From NCBI GenBank assembly GCA_003024175.1, contig MDYQ01000082.1, positions 39,339 to 103,338 on the forward strand: a stretch of 64,000 bases of DNA. The letters are read 5' to 3'. The notes beneath the pieces were generated by a model. It did not search any database and was not told where the DNA came from. It saw only the letters and a list, made by a program, of their open reading frames with translations. The position numbers and the translations under genes were made by a program. Positions 19,696 to 30,860 of the stretch are shown piece by piece (the first letter of the stretch is position 1; every line of letters begins with the position of its first letter). Source of the stretch: Planoprotostelium fungivorum (taxonomy: Eukaryota; Evosea; Variosea; Cavosteliida; Cavosteliaceae).

Positions 19696-20929
19696 CTAAT
19701 GATGCCTCTCCTCCTTGGGTCTGTGAGGAACCTTCTGGATCGTATCTCTCTCTAATTGAGAAGGTAAGCTCTGTACATCGGCCGGCGCCAAGCCTTCCCT
19801 CCCATCTTGAATCTTCTTCGAATCTTCTCCGTCGACACCCGTGATCGTGTTGATCAATCGATTCACCACATCCTTCAACACGATGACCATCTACAATGGT
19901 CACGTGACGTCTCATGCGAGGGTCTGTCTTACCTGGACTCTCTCCTGATGGTTTCTATTCTTAGCCCAGGCAGCCAGCCTCTGACAGGCGATGCGGAAAG
20001 CTTCGGGCGGATTGTCCATTGGAACGTCTTCGACAGGAGGGCGATCTAATTTCTGCTTCTTCTGCGGTGATTCTCCCTGGGGGCTATCGCATTCGGCCAC
20101 GTCAGGAGCATTCAACGTGAAAGGTGGCTGCAGCGACATCACAATCACCATCATCTTCTGCTGATGAAAGTTTCCACCTTGTAGTTCGCTGCTGCAGTGG
20201 CTTTGATCTCGGACAATAGATTGACTTCTTGCAGATGTTGAAGTGCCACCTGTCCTCGTCAGGTCACATCGTGGGACCTCCGATCACCTTCCATCGTAAT
20301 TTCTTCCTCGAGTTCTCAGCGGAAGCCGTCCAGAAGGTCTGGAGACTGGACAGTACCTGATTCTCTTTAATCAGGTGTAGGATTGCTCGCGTTTGCACCT
20401 CCATGAATCGATCCCATTCACCATCCGACAGATTAAATAATTCCAATAATTCGTCCATCTTCAATAATAAACCCTGCTTCGTTCTCTGAAGATCTATAAC
20501 AAGTCAGTGCTTCGATGATGTGAAGATGAAACCTTTAAATTGACCCATCGTTCCTGTGCCGTATTTCTGGTAGACCGGACACTGATCGCGGTGAGGTGTC
20601 AGTCTATAAAATTGTAGGTGAGACGATATGATCTATCTCACCAGAACTTGATGAGGTCTCAGATCGTTCGTCTTTGTCGTTCCACACCTCACCTGACCCG
20701 GTCACACAGGCACGAACATCGTGTCGCTCACCTTTGAACCGAACTCTGACCTCTCAGCCCTGGCCGTATCATGAGAACATCCGTGGACCACACACGTCTT
20801 CGCTCTGTTTCTCTTTCTGTCTCTGTCGGATGAGGCCTCCTCTTTCGGTCCGGCTGGGCTACTTGTACCGTCATCGCCGGCCACATCACGGACGATGGTG
20901 AGTGACCCATCTTTGGAGGTCGAGCTCAT
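19696..20929 (-). CDS. Unrecognised nuclear-type protein with N-terminal Cys/His cluster
   Basis: I do not recognise the family. The spliced protein begins MSSTSKDGSLTIV and has a charged Arg/Lys region. A cluster CVVHGCSHD, later CGTTKTND and HQVLCPVYQKYG, could bind zinc. Then come a helical part (MDELLELFNLSDGEWDRF and TRAILHLIKENQVL) and a nuclear-localisation-like KKQKLDRP. Another helix follows (FRIACQRLAAWAKNRNHQ), with a C terminus ending KEERHH. About seven short introns are needed. It lies between the AGGF1-like gene and a gene-poor stretch. The helical, basic composition suggests a nuclear regulator, but nothing in the sequence proves this. Confidence 0.6.
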
Positions 20930-21722
20930 ATGGCTCTCAGAAGATTCAAACCGAATGTCTATCTTCTACACATTCCCATGGTCTGGGTGCGGTTCAAGTG
21001 ACCTCCTCCAATTGTTGGGTCTTTAGCGTGCTGTCGAAAGAGATCCTACCGATGGGTGCGGCTGTCTATGTAGGTACGTAAATCGGAGCTATCGACGTCC
21101 TCAGGAGGTGGTGAACGTGTCAGATGTTTGAGTTTGACTCCTCCGCCACGGGGAGTTTGCTGATTCATCCTCACCGCTGGAGCACACGAGATCGTGATGT
21201 GGAACCAGGAGAAGGAAGAGCTGCGTGATCCTGCATAAGATCAGCCTCTATCCTGACCGAGACCGGATGAGTTTGTCTCGATTAATCTACAAATCGTATA
21301 CATTCAATTCTCCGATCTCATCCGCGATCTTTCTAGTGGTCTGAGTGCAATCATGTTATCCAATAGCATTTACCAGATCGGCATGTACGGGTGATCTTCG
21401 TCTCAGAGACAAGTTCTATGTTGATCCTCCGTGAATGTAAATGAATGCGAAATATTAAATTAATGTTCTGAAATGCACCGGTCCGAAAATTAACATACGA
21501 TCAGTCGCCACCCATCCAGCATTTGGTGAAAGAAGATACGAGGTGTGCCTTCAGTCTTCAGCCAAGATCACCGGACCTAATATAACAGACAGCACTGAAG
21601 CCAGCCGGCTGGGAGTTGTATGGTAGAGGATAGACCCTCGATGTCACGACCAAACATCCATTGTGATCATCTCCAGACTTCCGATTTGTCCGATGCGGCG
21701 GATTTCGGCCGGTCTCAATTGT
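20930..21722. other. Gene-poor stretch
   Basis: No open frame with protein-like composition extends beyond a few codons on either strand after trying short introns. It contains the promoter side of the minus-strand gene and the 5' flank of the ankyrin-like fragment. No RNA gene was seen. Confidence 0.45.
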
Positions 21723-22210
21723 ATGTCATTTTCAGGGTATATCGGGTCTGACGAGTTTATCAGTTCAGAGCTCGAACTTGAGAGGTGTGCTGCATTACAA
21801 GATGTGAGTCCGCGATGAGAAAGCGGTACACTGATCGATCACAGTTGTGCCAAAGCAGTAGACACGGATCATATCAACGTCATCCAATGGGCTTTAGATC
21901 ATGGTTACAAGTTATGTAAGGAGTCTTTACACTATCTCATCCAATGGGGATCGCTCGACACGCTCAAATGGATCATCGGAAGTGAGACGGAGGCAGACTT
22001 CACCTCTGACCATCTGCAGCCTCTTGTACAGACGAAGAGATTATGTACAAGCAGGCTTCGAATGCGGTGAACATTGAAGTCATAGAGTCAATGCTGCAAA
22101 CGTGGATCGATTACAAACAATTGCAGTTCTCTCAGAAGAGAACCAGAGACAAGCAATTGAAGTACCTTTGGAATCATGGAAGACCGAAGAGTATAGCGGT
22201 TGATTGCTGA
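21723..22210 (+). CDS. Short ankyrin-like protein, possible remnant
   Basis: Spliced exons give about 115 residues: a start MSFSGYIGSDEF, then AVDTDHINVIQWALDHGYKL, then YLIQWGSLDTLKWIIG, and after an intron NAVNIEVIESMLQTW. Each of these is a helix pair with the spacing of ankyrin repeats of the kind common in large amoebal gene families (a HINVIQWALDHG core). Two introns are needed; the first donor is ambiguous. The protein is short for the family and lacks the usual run of repeats, so it may be a fragment of a decayed gene. The stop is TGA at 22208-22210. Confidence 0.42.
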
Positions 22211-22945
22211 TAAAAGAACGGTCCCCCATTTTTTACCGCCTCCGTTGCCGGCTGTCTGATTCAGCAGGGTATCTGCAAGTGCACAGATACCATTGGAGAC
22301 GCACGATCAATGAACTCAGATACGACACGTCCGATGATCAAGTCATCGCCCATATTTTGAACGAGCTGTGAATCGAACAAATAGAGCGGTCGCTGTGTCT
22401 CTTAGCAGACTCGAAGAAGCCGTGGCGAAGTTTCCGAACCAAAAGTGACAGCATTACCAGCAGATGATCCATCTTCTATTCATGAAGTCCATCGTATGCT
22501 TGTCAAATCGTCAATGAAATCCACATCTAAGAGCACAATTTGATGCCGGCTCCAGCCACGAGACATCGTGCTACGCACTTAACCCTTCCTCGTGAGTCAT
22601 ATAGTTGTGCGATAATCTATTCTGACAATTATTGATATCTATTCATCGAATGGACGTTGATAATCTCCCAATATTGCAAAAATCAACCAGCCTTGAGGAC
22701 AAACCGCGTATCACCGCAATTCAATGGACGAAATTCTGCGCTAGATTGCAGTCATACGCAGCTCATTCTATTTATCCTCCTTTAGTGGTGGAGGCCAACG
22801 GTGGTTCTCTGTGGTCTCTGGCATGCACACACAGCTTCAGGGAAACAGCGGCAGAAGATATCTTCTCTGATCCTCAAGTGTTCCCTTTGCTCCACGAGAT
22901 TCTCCTTATACATCTCGTCATTCTAACGTACCACCACCAACCAAC
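22211..22945. other. Intergenic stretch, no gene seen
   Basis: A 105-codon frame (22632-22949) runs into the start of the next gene but has no recognisable domain or signal. I treat it as upstream flank. No RNA gene or repeat was seen. Confidence 0.45.
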
Positions 22946-23581
22946 ATGAAGCTCCTGGCTATCCTCCTTCTCTACGCCTTGTGTCTCGCGGCAGCTAAGA
23001 ACGATCTCGACCAGGAAGACATCGACAGCATCCGTCTGCAAGTCACACAGCGTCAGTACCAATACAACCATGCCTTCGATGATGCCATCAAGATCTGCAC
23101 CTGCAAGGGATCCAACTCCGCTGCCTGTGCCGCCGCGATCAATGCCACCGTCTCCGTCTTTTGCGATCAGAGGAACTTCGTCTCATGGCAAGCACCTCCC
23201 TCTCTCCCTCAGATCCCTGATTTGAACGTCGTCAAGAGCACCTATGGATTCCTCTCCACCGCTCTCTTCACTGGATTCTCCGTGCATGAGGTCACATCGC
23301 CCGTGGTGAACGTCTACCAGCTGGGAGACAACGTCTTTGCCAACTTCACGGCCAGAGTCACACAGACCGCCAGACAATTCAGCCAGCCCGGTAACACGAG
23401 CAGTCCCATCGTCTTTGGAAGAAGCACCGCCTATTACAACATGTATCAGGTCACATCCACTCGCGGACAGCGCCAAGTCTGCATGAAGAGATTCGTCTCC
23501 GCTGTGGATGTCTTGTACCTGCTCAAGGAGGACCCCCCTGCTTACCAATGCGACGCCACCGCCGACAATCATTTCGAATGA
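22946..23581 (+). CDS. Secreted single-exon protein, possibly NTF2/SnoaL-like
   Basis: This is an intronless gene of 211 residues. The start MKLLAILLLYALCLAAAK is a signal peptide. The mature part has six or more cysteines (for example ICTCKG, AACAAAIN and FCDQRN), which fits an extracellular, disulphide-bonded protein. Possible N-glycosylation sites include NATV, NFTA and NTSS. The middle (FTGFSVHEVTSPVVNVYQLG, then FANFTARVTQTARQ) has the strand pattern of NTF2/SnoaL-like folds, a weak inference. The codons are strongly C-ending, suggesting high expression. Function unknown. Confidence 0.78.
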   Translation: MKLLAILLLYALCLAAAKNDLDQEDIDSIRLQVTQRQYQYNHAFDDAIKICTCKGSNSAACAAAINATVSVFCDQRNFVSWQAPPSLPQIPDLNVVKSTYGFLSTALFTGFSVHEVTSPVVNVYQLGDNVFANFTARVTQTARQFSQPGNTSSPIVFGRSTAYYNMYQVTSTRGQRQVCMKRFVSAVDVLYLLKEDPPAYQCDATADNHFE

Positions 23582-23915
23582 TGATGCCATCTGTCTTCGA
23601 ATGGGACAACCGATCACATAAACGATTTGTACCTTCTATTCTTTCTCTTCTCTCAAAAAATACATTTGTAAGTCCATGAGAAATCTATTATCCTCTTGTC
23701 TCATCATCGCGGAGAACATCTTCGTCCATGGATGTGATGATGGCTCGTCACTGTGTGGCTGTAGAATCGAAATCAGGAAGGCAGACAAGGAGGGGATAGC
23801 TAGCGAAGCGATAGCGAGGAATCAAGCACGCAGCATGCAGCATGAGCTCGGCATGGGTCCTGTTCAGATCGCGAGTTTCACAAGGAGATGTTTCAGACAT
23901 ATGAAACACTCACCC
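23582..23915. other. Intergenic stretch, no gene seen
   Basis: This is the 3' flank of the secreted protein and 3' flank of the convergent SR-rich gene. No supported gene, RNA or repeat was found. Confidence 0.5.
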
Positions 23916-24851
23916 TCAATCACGTTGCCTCTTTGGGCTGCGAGGGCTGTCATCGCGCTGGATAAATTCAGCGAAAATCGATCTACAACGGTGTAGATCG
24001 TCACCTCTCTCTCTCTCTTGCGGTCGGCTTCGGGCGAGGCAGATCTCCTGCGGTCGTCGCTGGAGGGGTCAGTCCCAAATGATGGGAGGTCCTAAATCCG
24101 TTCACCTGACGCGGTCGCGTGAGCTGGAGGAGTCTTTGGTACCGGCATCGATGGGGTGGCAACCCTTGCAACGACAAGTCACACAACCATCGGCACCTGA
24201 CGTGATGTCTTAGAGGTGATGATCGGATGGAAATGAGATGATATGGGATGAAAAGACGCACTGAGTAGGGTTCTCCTCTCTCTGTGTGGAATGATGCAGA
24301 TGCATGTCTTGCGATTTCTGGATGTCTCTCCCGCACATTGAGCGCAGCACCTTCGATGATCTTCAGTTTCCCGCGATCTCACATCTTCCATTCACCTGTC
24401 TGCGGCGGAGAAGTAACTCCTTCTTGGTGGTCCGTAAGAAGATCTTCTTCGCGGGCTACGATCTCTCCTGTCTCTATCTCTCCTGGGAGATCGGCTCCTA
24501 TCTCTATCTCTCCTGGGAGATCGACTCCTGTCTCTTCTAGGGCTCCTGTCTCTCCTCGGACTTCTTTCTCTCCTTGGGCTTCTACTCCTCCTGTCTTTTC
24601 TCGGAGATCGATCTCTATTGTCTCTCCTCGGAGATCGATCTCTTCTGGGTGATGCACTCCTCTCTCTCCGGGGTGATGCACTCTTGTTTCTCTTTGGTGA
24701 AGGGCTTCTTTCTCTCTTCTCGGGTGTTCTAGATCTTCTCACTGGGCTGCGAGAGGCAGAGCGCTCGCGACTGGACAGAGGTTGGTTCTGAAAAGCATGA
24801 AGAAGATAGGTCTCACGTTGTTTCAGTCTGAGTATCAACCTGACCTTCCAT
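23916..24851 (-). CDS. Arg/Ser-rich protein with Cys-rich zinc-binding-like module
   Basis: The start MEGQ is followed by an intron and a 140-residue RS/RD domain made of SPRRDR and SPRRER units. Splicing on to the next exons gives RCCAQCAGETSRNRKTCIC, then LLSADGCVTCRCKGCHPID. This is a compact Cys-rich module with paired CxxC and CxC motifs, so zinc binding is likely. The tail returns to RS/SP composition and ends PKRQRD. The frame across four introns stays open only with these splice choices. RS domains mark splicing and nuclear-speckle proteins; no RRM is seen. I do not recognise this domain combination. Confidence 0.68.
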
Positions 24852-25033
24852 TGTGTGATTGGGAGATGTGATCCGCGATGGGCAATCGAAAAAGTTCTAT
24901 TTTTTTTCTTTTCAAATGTCTTTTTGTTGTGTCAGCTCCACACGGGCACAACCTCATCTAGACGTTCTACTCTTGGACAACTATATAGATGGACGACAAA
25001 AGACATTACACATGCACTTCGCGGTAATTATTA

Positions 25034-26470
25034 TTATGTCACTCCCATTGCATGAAACCTCATTTGAATGAATTCCTGATCGTAGTTGATTGCCATGCCG
25101 TTAACATAATCTTCTTTCGATATGACACCGTCCTTATCTGAATCCATCGACTCAAAGATGTCCCTCAGTGTGTTGATGTCTAATCTCTTCGTACTGCGGC
25201 ACACAAAGTCGGCTAAATTCACACTGCCCACTTCTTCTGTTCGAGTCATCAGCCATCACAAAGACGGTGTGGGTATCGTCATCACCCTTGTCAATGAACC
25301 TCCATTCTTCCTCCAACTCTTTACGTTGTGCCTCCGTGAGGCTTGGTTTTGGAGGTGTAGGTGGTGGTGGAGGAAAAGCCTGAGAGAAGCTCAGTAAAAG
25401 ACGTTCGAACCAACGAGACACTCACCCAAAGCTCGATCATCTCCAGCTCCTCTTTGGTAGCCAGACGGTTGAACGCCTTGACTAATTCTTTGAAGCAGAT
25501 GACACCTGTAAGGGTGAGGTTCTCTTCACTGCGATGATGGATCACCATTGGCATCGACATCGACGATATTGAAGAAGGTGTCTGGGTCGATGGGTCGTGG
25601 AATTTCTTCGTGGTTCTAAAGAGGTCAACTCTTCGCATGGTCTTCATCATGTCACCCCGAAGACAGAATCTCCATAACGAGACATCCATCGTGCACGGAA
25701 GTTCGTTCGGGTGATGTGAGGCTCTCCATCGGACAAGTGAATGTAATACTCTCTCACCAGGGCTAATGAATTCACGTCGAATCGATGCAGACCTGTCGGT
25801 AGTTGTTTCACTCCTCGTGAGTCAGAATGGAAGATCGTGATGATGGAGATGTAACTCACGTCCTGCATTGGCGAATGAGCGTCGCAGAGTGCGATTACGA
25901 TTTTTGACACAGAGATCGCTCTCATTGAGGTTCGTGAGGAGACCCTTGTTGGAGCCTGATTTAGACATCTCCTTGTCGCTCTTTTGTTTCAGCAGGGGGC
26001 TCGTGTTCTTTCTCGATGTGCGTGGAGAATTCTCTCGACTGTCTCTGTGCGTATCTCGATGCGTGTCTTTGTGTGTATCGCGGTGCGTGTGAAATTGATC
26101 TTTGTGTGAGACGGGTGATTTTCTCTCTGGCAATGGACTGCTTCTCTCGAACGCTGTCCATCGTCAACATCGTCTCCGTCACGAACACTTCACCTCTTGG
26201 ACTGAGCGGTGGTAGAACCTCCACATCTTGCAGATTAAGTGATGCCCTTCGATTCTTTCTGTCCCTCTCATCTTCTCTTGGTGAGCCCACCCTGGGTGAT
26301 TGCAGCCTCATAGATTCTGGTCGTGGTGATAACAGAGCTCGTGGTGATCTCGTCGAACCTTCAGCGAGTGCATCCAGCGCCGCGTCTATGGATCTCCTCT
26401 GATCGACATTCACCAAGTTGATCTGAGGCAGCTGGAGGGGCATGATGCTGCTGCTTGGGGGATTGGGCAT
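25034..26470 (-). CDS. EF-hand calcium-binding protein with disordered N terminus
   Basis: The N-terminal third is Ser/Pro/Arg-rich (SPRALLSPRPES, THRDTHKDTHRDTHR) and probably disordered. It is followed by a helical region YYIHLSDGEPHITRTNF. Two canonical calcium loops are visible. DVDANGVICFKEL is split by an intron at its middle, and DSDKDGVISKEDY lies about 25 residues before the stop. The part between them has a Pro-rich stretch (PPPPPTPPKP) and an acidic helix. Calcium sensing is likely. No kinase or phosphatase domain is attached. The family beyond EF-hand is not recognised. About seven introns are needed. Confidence 0.75.
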
Positions 26471-26749
26471 AGCTTCGGTTTGATAGATCCCCGGGATCTA
26501 TTTATGTGTGGCACCCGCTGTCGGTCCCTTTACTTCCGCCTGAAACGTCCGATCTGCTTGTTTGTTATCCCAGACCACAATCCCACAGCGCTCCATGTTC
26601 AAAACAGGGGACATCACATCGTATTCGATGGTAAGCCTTGGGGTACGAACGTTAGACGTTCTCTGCACCCACACGTGCAGATACGTCTGAAGAGGATCAC
26701 ATGTTCTCGTAAGATGAAGCATTGCACTCGATTCGGTTTATGAAAAATT

Positions 26750-27107
26750 TTAGAGGGCTCTCAGGGCAACGAGCTCGTCGTGGGCGGCGCTCATCTCTCT
26801 CTGCTTCTCCTTCTCGGCCTCAACCTTTCCAGTGGAGGCGAGGGTGGCAGCTTCCTTCTTCAGGATCTCGATCTTGTCTTCGAGCTCGAGGATCTTGTCC
26901 TTGTTCTGCTTGTGGTGGTCTCCCTCTCTTCCTTGGGGCTTAAGGTTGCTGGCATCCTCCTTGGGCTCCTCCTTCTTCAGCGAGGCGGTGTTATCGGGGT
27001 GGTCGGTGTCTGTATGGACGATCAGACGATGATCATCTGACAGAATGAGATGCCTCACATTGGCCGGTGGCGGCGTGAGTCTGGTTGTCTTCGGTAACTT
27101 TGGTCAT
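26750..27107 (-). CDS. Small charged coiled-coil protein
   Basis: Two exons (one intron near 27015-27057) encode about 100 residues starting MTKVTEDNQTHAATGQ. The C-terminal two thirds form one continuous heptad-type helix (ILELEDKIEILKKEAATL, then EKEKQREMSAAHDELVAL). The N terminus is polar and Gln/His/Asp-rich. The size and single long helix fit a structural or stress-type small protein. No family is recognised. Codons are strongly C/G-ending, as in the abundant-protein genes nearby. Confidence 0.65.
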
Positions 27108-27490
27108 TGCGTGTTGTTGTGTTTTGGTCTTGGAATTTGTGTCTCATCTCTCGCCCACGTATCGACATACGTAATTCTACGAACACCGCAGATCTCTACC
27201 GCTTTCGTTGTGTTGATGTGCGTGTCACGTGATCGAATCCAGATTGGAAAAAAAAAAAAGCGTTTTTTCTGGGATTCGAAACGAGAAATGATCGCTGCCA
27301 TCAATCATGAAAGGCTATCCAAATCTGAGATGAAGAACCGGAGAAGTGCGTCGCAATCCAGCGAAGCCACAGAGACAATGCTGAATAAACCTTTTCTCTG
27401 TTGCAGGTGTATAACGACCCAACCGTCACACTCATTCGCCTCACGTGGAGTCCATCACACGATTCACATCATCTACACGGATCGAAACGT
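27108..27490. other. Intergenic stretch with A12 and T6 runs
   Basis: This is the 5' flank of the coiled-coil gene and 3' flank of the cap methyltransferase. An A12 run at 27248-27259 is followed, after GCG, by T6. A long plus-strand frame across this region has no protein-like character. Confidence 0.5.
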
Positions 27491-29023
27491 TTATTTGACC
27501 ATGATGTCCGCATGGGACACCCTCCTCCCCCCATTTCCGAGCGGATTCGGTGACTCTCTCTTCGGTTCTCTCTTCTCTCCGTTCTTTCTAAAGATGACGA
27601 CCATGTAGACTCCCGCGGCCTCCCATTCTTCTTTCGAGATGGTGCCCCTGTCGTTGAACACGTTCATTCTCTGTAAGAGGGTCTCGAAGGCCTGGCAGTT
27701 CTCGGAGAAGTAGTCGTGGCTGCCGGTGCATTTGATGAGTTCTAAGCCGTAGCGTCTGCCGATGCTGATCGGTGTGAGATGATGATCGTGAGACGATTGG
27801 TTTCGGAGAATGGTGGAAATCATGAGACATCATGGACATCACGATGGTAATGATGATCATCATCGCGATAGAGGGTATGATTATCCGATTGATGGATGTT
27901 ATTTTTCTGAACATCCAACAGCAACACGATCGAGATGTTGATGACTTACTCAGCCAATGTAGGAATGTGAACGAGGAATTCTGGACAAGAATCAACCGAT
28001 TCGACGAGAGAAAAGTTGTACGTGCAGCCGAACCGTGTCAGCTTCTCCTTATCTCTGAAATCGAACCTGTACAATGGGTTGCCGAAGCTCTCTCCGTCGG
28101 CTTCTCTCAGCCTCTTCCTGCACATCACATTGAGACGAGTTTGAAGGCAGCGAGAGAAGTACTCACACGATCCAGTATGCGTTGGGTATAGTGCAAACGA
28201 AATATCTGCCGGGGTTCAGTCTGCAGCTGGCGTTGTACAGTAGAGAATCGACTCTCTCTTCGCTCTCGAAGGAATAGTGCAGGGCGAACTGACACGATAC
28301 AAAGTCGAATTTCAAATTGTCGGGTAAGTCTTCGAGTAGGTTTTTCTGCTCGATGATGAGATGGAGTCGAGTTTGTGTGTCACCTTGAAACAGTCGGCGG
28401 CGATGAATGCGGATGGGTTGTTGTATCTCTTGCTGTTGAATCGATCGACGGCGTCTTTGACGCTCTGATGGGCGACATCTGTAAAGACATCATTGCGTGT
28501 GGAGATGGTGAGGATGATGTACCCGCTAACACGTAGTTTTGTGGTTTCTTAAGCATCAGTTTGTTCAGGTCACCACCTTTACCTCCACCTGCAGTCTACG
28601 ATCAATGACGGATGGAGATGGGAGGAATCCGAGACGAGAGAACTCACAGAGGTCTAAGATGTTGGCGCGGTCTGGGCAATGCACAGAGATGAGGACACTC
28701 TTGATCCAGTTATTAAAGTTTTTGAGACAGAGAATTTTACTCTGTTGTCTGTGAGCTACACCGAGATCCTGTCGTCTGTGTCAGTCGTTAGAGTATGAGA
28801 GTGATGTCTGCACCGGTCTATCATTATAATGCCGAGCGATCTGAGTGACTGCAGAATTCGAATTCGAAGGTCCGTGTTGAGGTCTATCGTGTTGCTGTTT
28901 GGATGTTCAGAAAAATAACATCCATCAATCGGATAATCATACTCTCTGTCGTCTGTCGTCTCCGTGTTGTTGGTTGTTATGTGATGATCCTGAATAAGAA
29001 TCTCCCCTCGATGATGAGTGCAT
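27491..29023 (-). CDS. RNMT: mRNA cap guanine-N7 methyltransferase
   Basis: RNMT/Abd1 methylates the guanosine cap of pre-mRNA using SAM. The N terminus is Ser/Gln/His-rich. The core starts IARHYNDRPDLG, then RQQSKILCLKNFNNWIKSVL, then ILDLCGGGKGGDLNKLML (the SAM-binding loop). It continues with FVSCQFALHYSFESEERV and the phrase GRYFVCTIPNAYWI. Later blocks are GNPLYRFDF, FLVHIPTLA and FRKNGEKREP. These follow the known family order. Of the introns, most are about 45 nt, but one (27765-27949) is 185 nt and holds an inverted copy of intron 1 (28895-28942). The start at 29023 follows from the phase-0 splice of intron 1. Confidence 0.93.
27866..27930 (+). repeat. Inverted copy of RNMT intron 1 inside a large RNMT intron
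   Basis: This 65-nt stretch matches the reverse complement of 28886-28951 with two mismatches and one single-base gap. The match covers the whole of intron 1 (from gtatgattatccg to ccaacag) plus short exon flanks on both sides. It lies in the 185-nt intron 27765-27949. Confidence 0.9.
28886..28951 (-). repeat. RNMT intron 1 with flanks, partner of the inverted copy
   Basis: This region contains the 48-nt intron 28895-28942 (minus strand, GT-AG) plus 9 nt of exon on each side. Its inverted partner is at 27866-27930. Confidence 0.88.
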
Positions 29024-29107
29024 GCTGTTTGAAATGCTGGAAATGATCGTGTGTTCCCCTCTACAACTTGACAACAGAAGAACGCAGGAAATTGAAGAGG
29101 GAAAACC

Positions 29108-30860
29108 ATGATGGACGATAGTGTCAACGATGAAATAGAGGAGGAATTCATGTCTTCTGAAGAAGAGAACGAGGAGGAGGAAGATGACACTCCGGGTCTT
29201 TGGGAAGAAGATGATGATGGAGAGGTGAGTTGAGAGACACAGACCACCTCTTCCGCGAGCGTCACGAGACGTGTGTCATCCTTAGAATAACCATCATCAT
29301 AGGAAGCTGCTCCCAAGAAGATCGTCCTTCCAGATTTTGTTTTCGAAGCCAGGTTCCACCCCACTCAAGAATTTGTCGCTGCATCTTCCATCAATGGTTA
29401 CGTTCGACTGTGAGATCATCTGATACATCATCACGATTGAAAATGAACCAGATATTCCTACGGACTGCAAGCCAACACGCTCTTGCACGATTTGAAGATC
29501 CACCAGGATTCGGTTCGTTCGGTCATCTTCTCGAATAGTGGACAACGTAAGTAGATCATGATGCAACACGTTCCACTCTATCTCTAAACCGAAACAGTCT
29601 TATTCTCAGGATCTGCTGATAAGAGTCTGAGAGCTGTAGACGTTCACACCGGCCAGTTAGTCTACACCCAATCCAACGCACACACGTGAGTAATTTTCCA
29701 CCATCAAAAGTCTCACTGAGTAATGATAGTTCTGGTATCAACAGCATGCACGTGCACAGTGATTGGGAGATCGTCACAGGAGACGATGAGGGTGTCGTCA
29801 AGGTGATCCCTCATATGTTCATCCTGTCATCATCATCATCGTGTTCACACGTAACATCGTTAGATCTGGGATTCGCGACAGAAGAAGTCGATTCACACCT
29901 TCGAAGAGAACGCCGATTACATCTCCGACATCACATCTGACATGAAGAAGACAGTGCTCGCCGCCGGGTGAGATCACTCCTCCATCACATCATCATCGTC
30001 CCTCCCCCGTCCGATCATCATCCGTCATCACATCATCCACCATCTGATCGCGATCAGAGGTGATGGATGCCTCACCATCTTCAACACGAGAAAAGGAAAA
30101 GTCGAAGCCGTCGCCGAATGTCAAGACGAAGAACTCTTATCCGTCAAGATCATCAAGAACGGCAAGAAGGTGACACCCGATCATCTCATTCCGATCATGC
30201 GATCATGCGATCATGCGATCATGTGATCTCATCTCATGCTACAGGTCATCGCGGGAACACAGGAAGGACACTTGAACGTCTGGAACTGGGGAGAGTGGGA
30301 GACATTCAACGACAGAATATCTGGTCACCCCAGATCCGTCGACGCCATCCTTCCAATCGGTGAATTCAAACGAAATCTCTTCTGTGAACTAAAAATAGAC
30401 CAGACGAGGACACCGTGACAACGGGTTCCAGCGACGGTATCGTACGTATCGTAAACGTACACCCCAACAAGATCCTGGGAATCGTGGGACAACACGGTGG
30501 TATGCCCGTGGAGAGTCTCTCCATCAGGTGCGGTCACGTGACTGACGGGGTTGGTACTGACACGAGCAGTGGTGATAAGACGTACCTGATGAGTTCATCA
30601 CACGACCACACTCTAAAGTTCTACAACATCAAGTATCTATACGAGGAAGACGATACGGAAGAGGCGGCAGAAGAGGTGAGATGATGATGATGATGAAATG
30701 GTGACGGGGACAGATGCAAGAGGTGACGCTAGACGAGGAGAAAGAAGACAAGTCTGGAAAGATGGAGATGTCAGACAGCGACGATGATGAGCCGAAGAAA
30801 CCGAGTAACACGAAGACGATGAAGAATCAGAAGAAGAATTTCTTTGCAGATATTCTGTAA
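29108..30860 (+). CDS. WDR55: WD40 ribosome biogenesis protein WDR55/Jip5-like
   Basis: The acidic N terminus (MMDDSVNDEIEEEF, then Glu/Asp runs) is followed by a seven-bladed WD40 propeller read through about eleven short introns. Characteristic pieces are VLPDFVFEARFHPT, LFSGSADKSLRAVDVHTG, GINSMHVHSDWEIVTGDDEG, KVIAGTQEGHLNVWNWGEW and VTTGSSDGIVRIVNVHPNK. The C terminus is charged and ends KKNFFADIL, as in WDR55/Jip5, a factor for 60S subunit maturation. The gene is divergent from the cap methyltransferase with an 84-bp gap. The identity rests on blade wording and the C-terminal motif. Confidence 0.87.
30193..30224. repeat. Octamer tandem repeat in a WDR55 intron
   Basis: The unit gatcatgc is repeated about four times in direct tandem inside an intron of the WDR55 gene. 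Confidence 0.85.

Noticed and set aside
22632-22949. 105-codon frame ahead of the secreted protein
   Set aside because: It runs into the next start, has no signal, domain or composition bias, and no intron structure supports it.
27045-27608. 187-codon open frame on the plus strand
   Set aside because: It overlaps the start of the coiled-coil gene and the last exon of the cap methyltransferase on the other strand, has a low-complexity, hydrophobic-then-basic composition and no domain.
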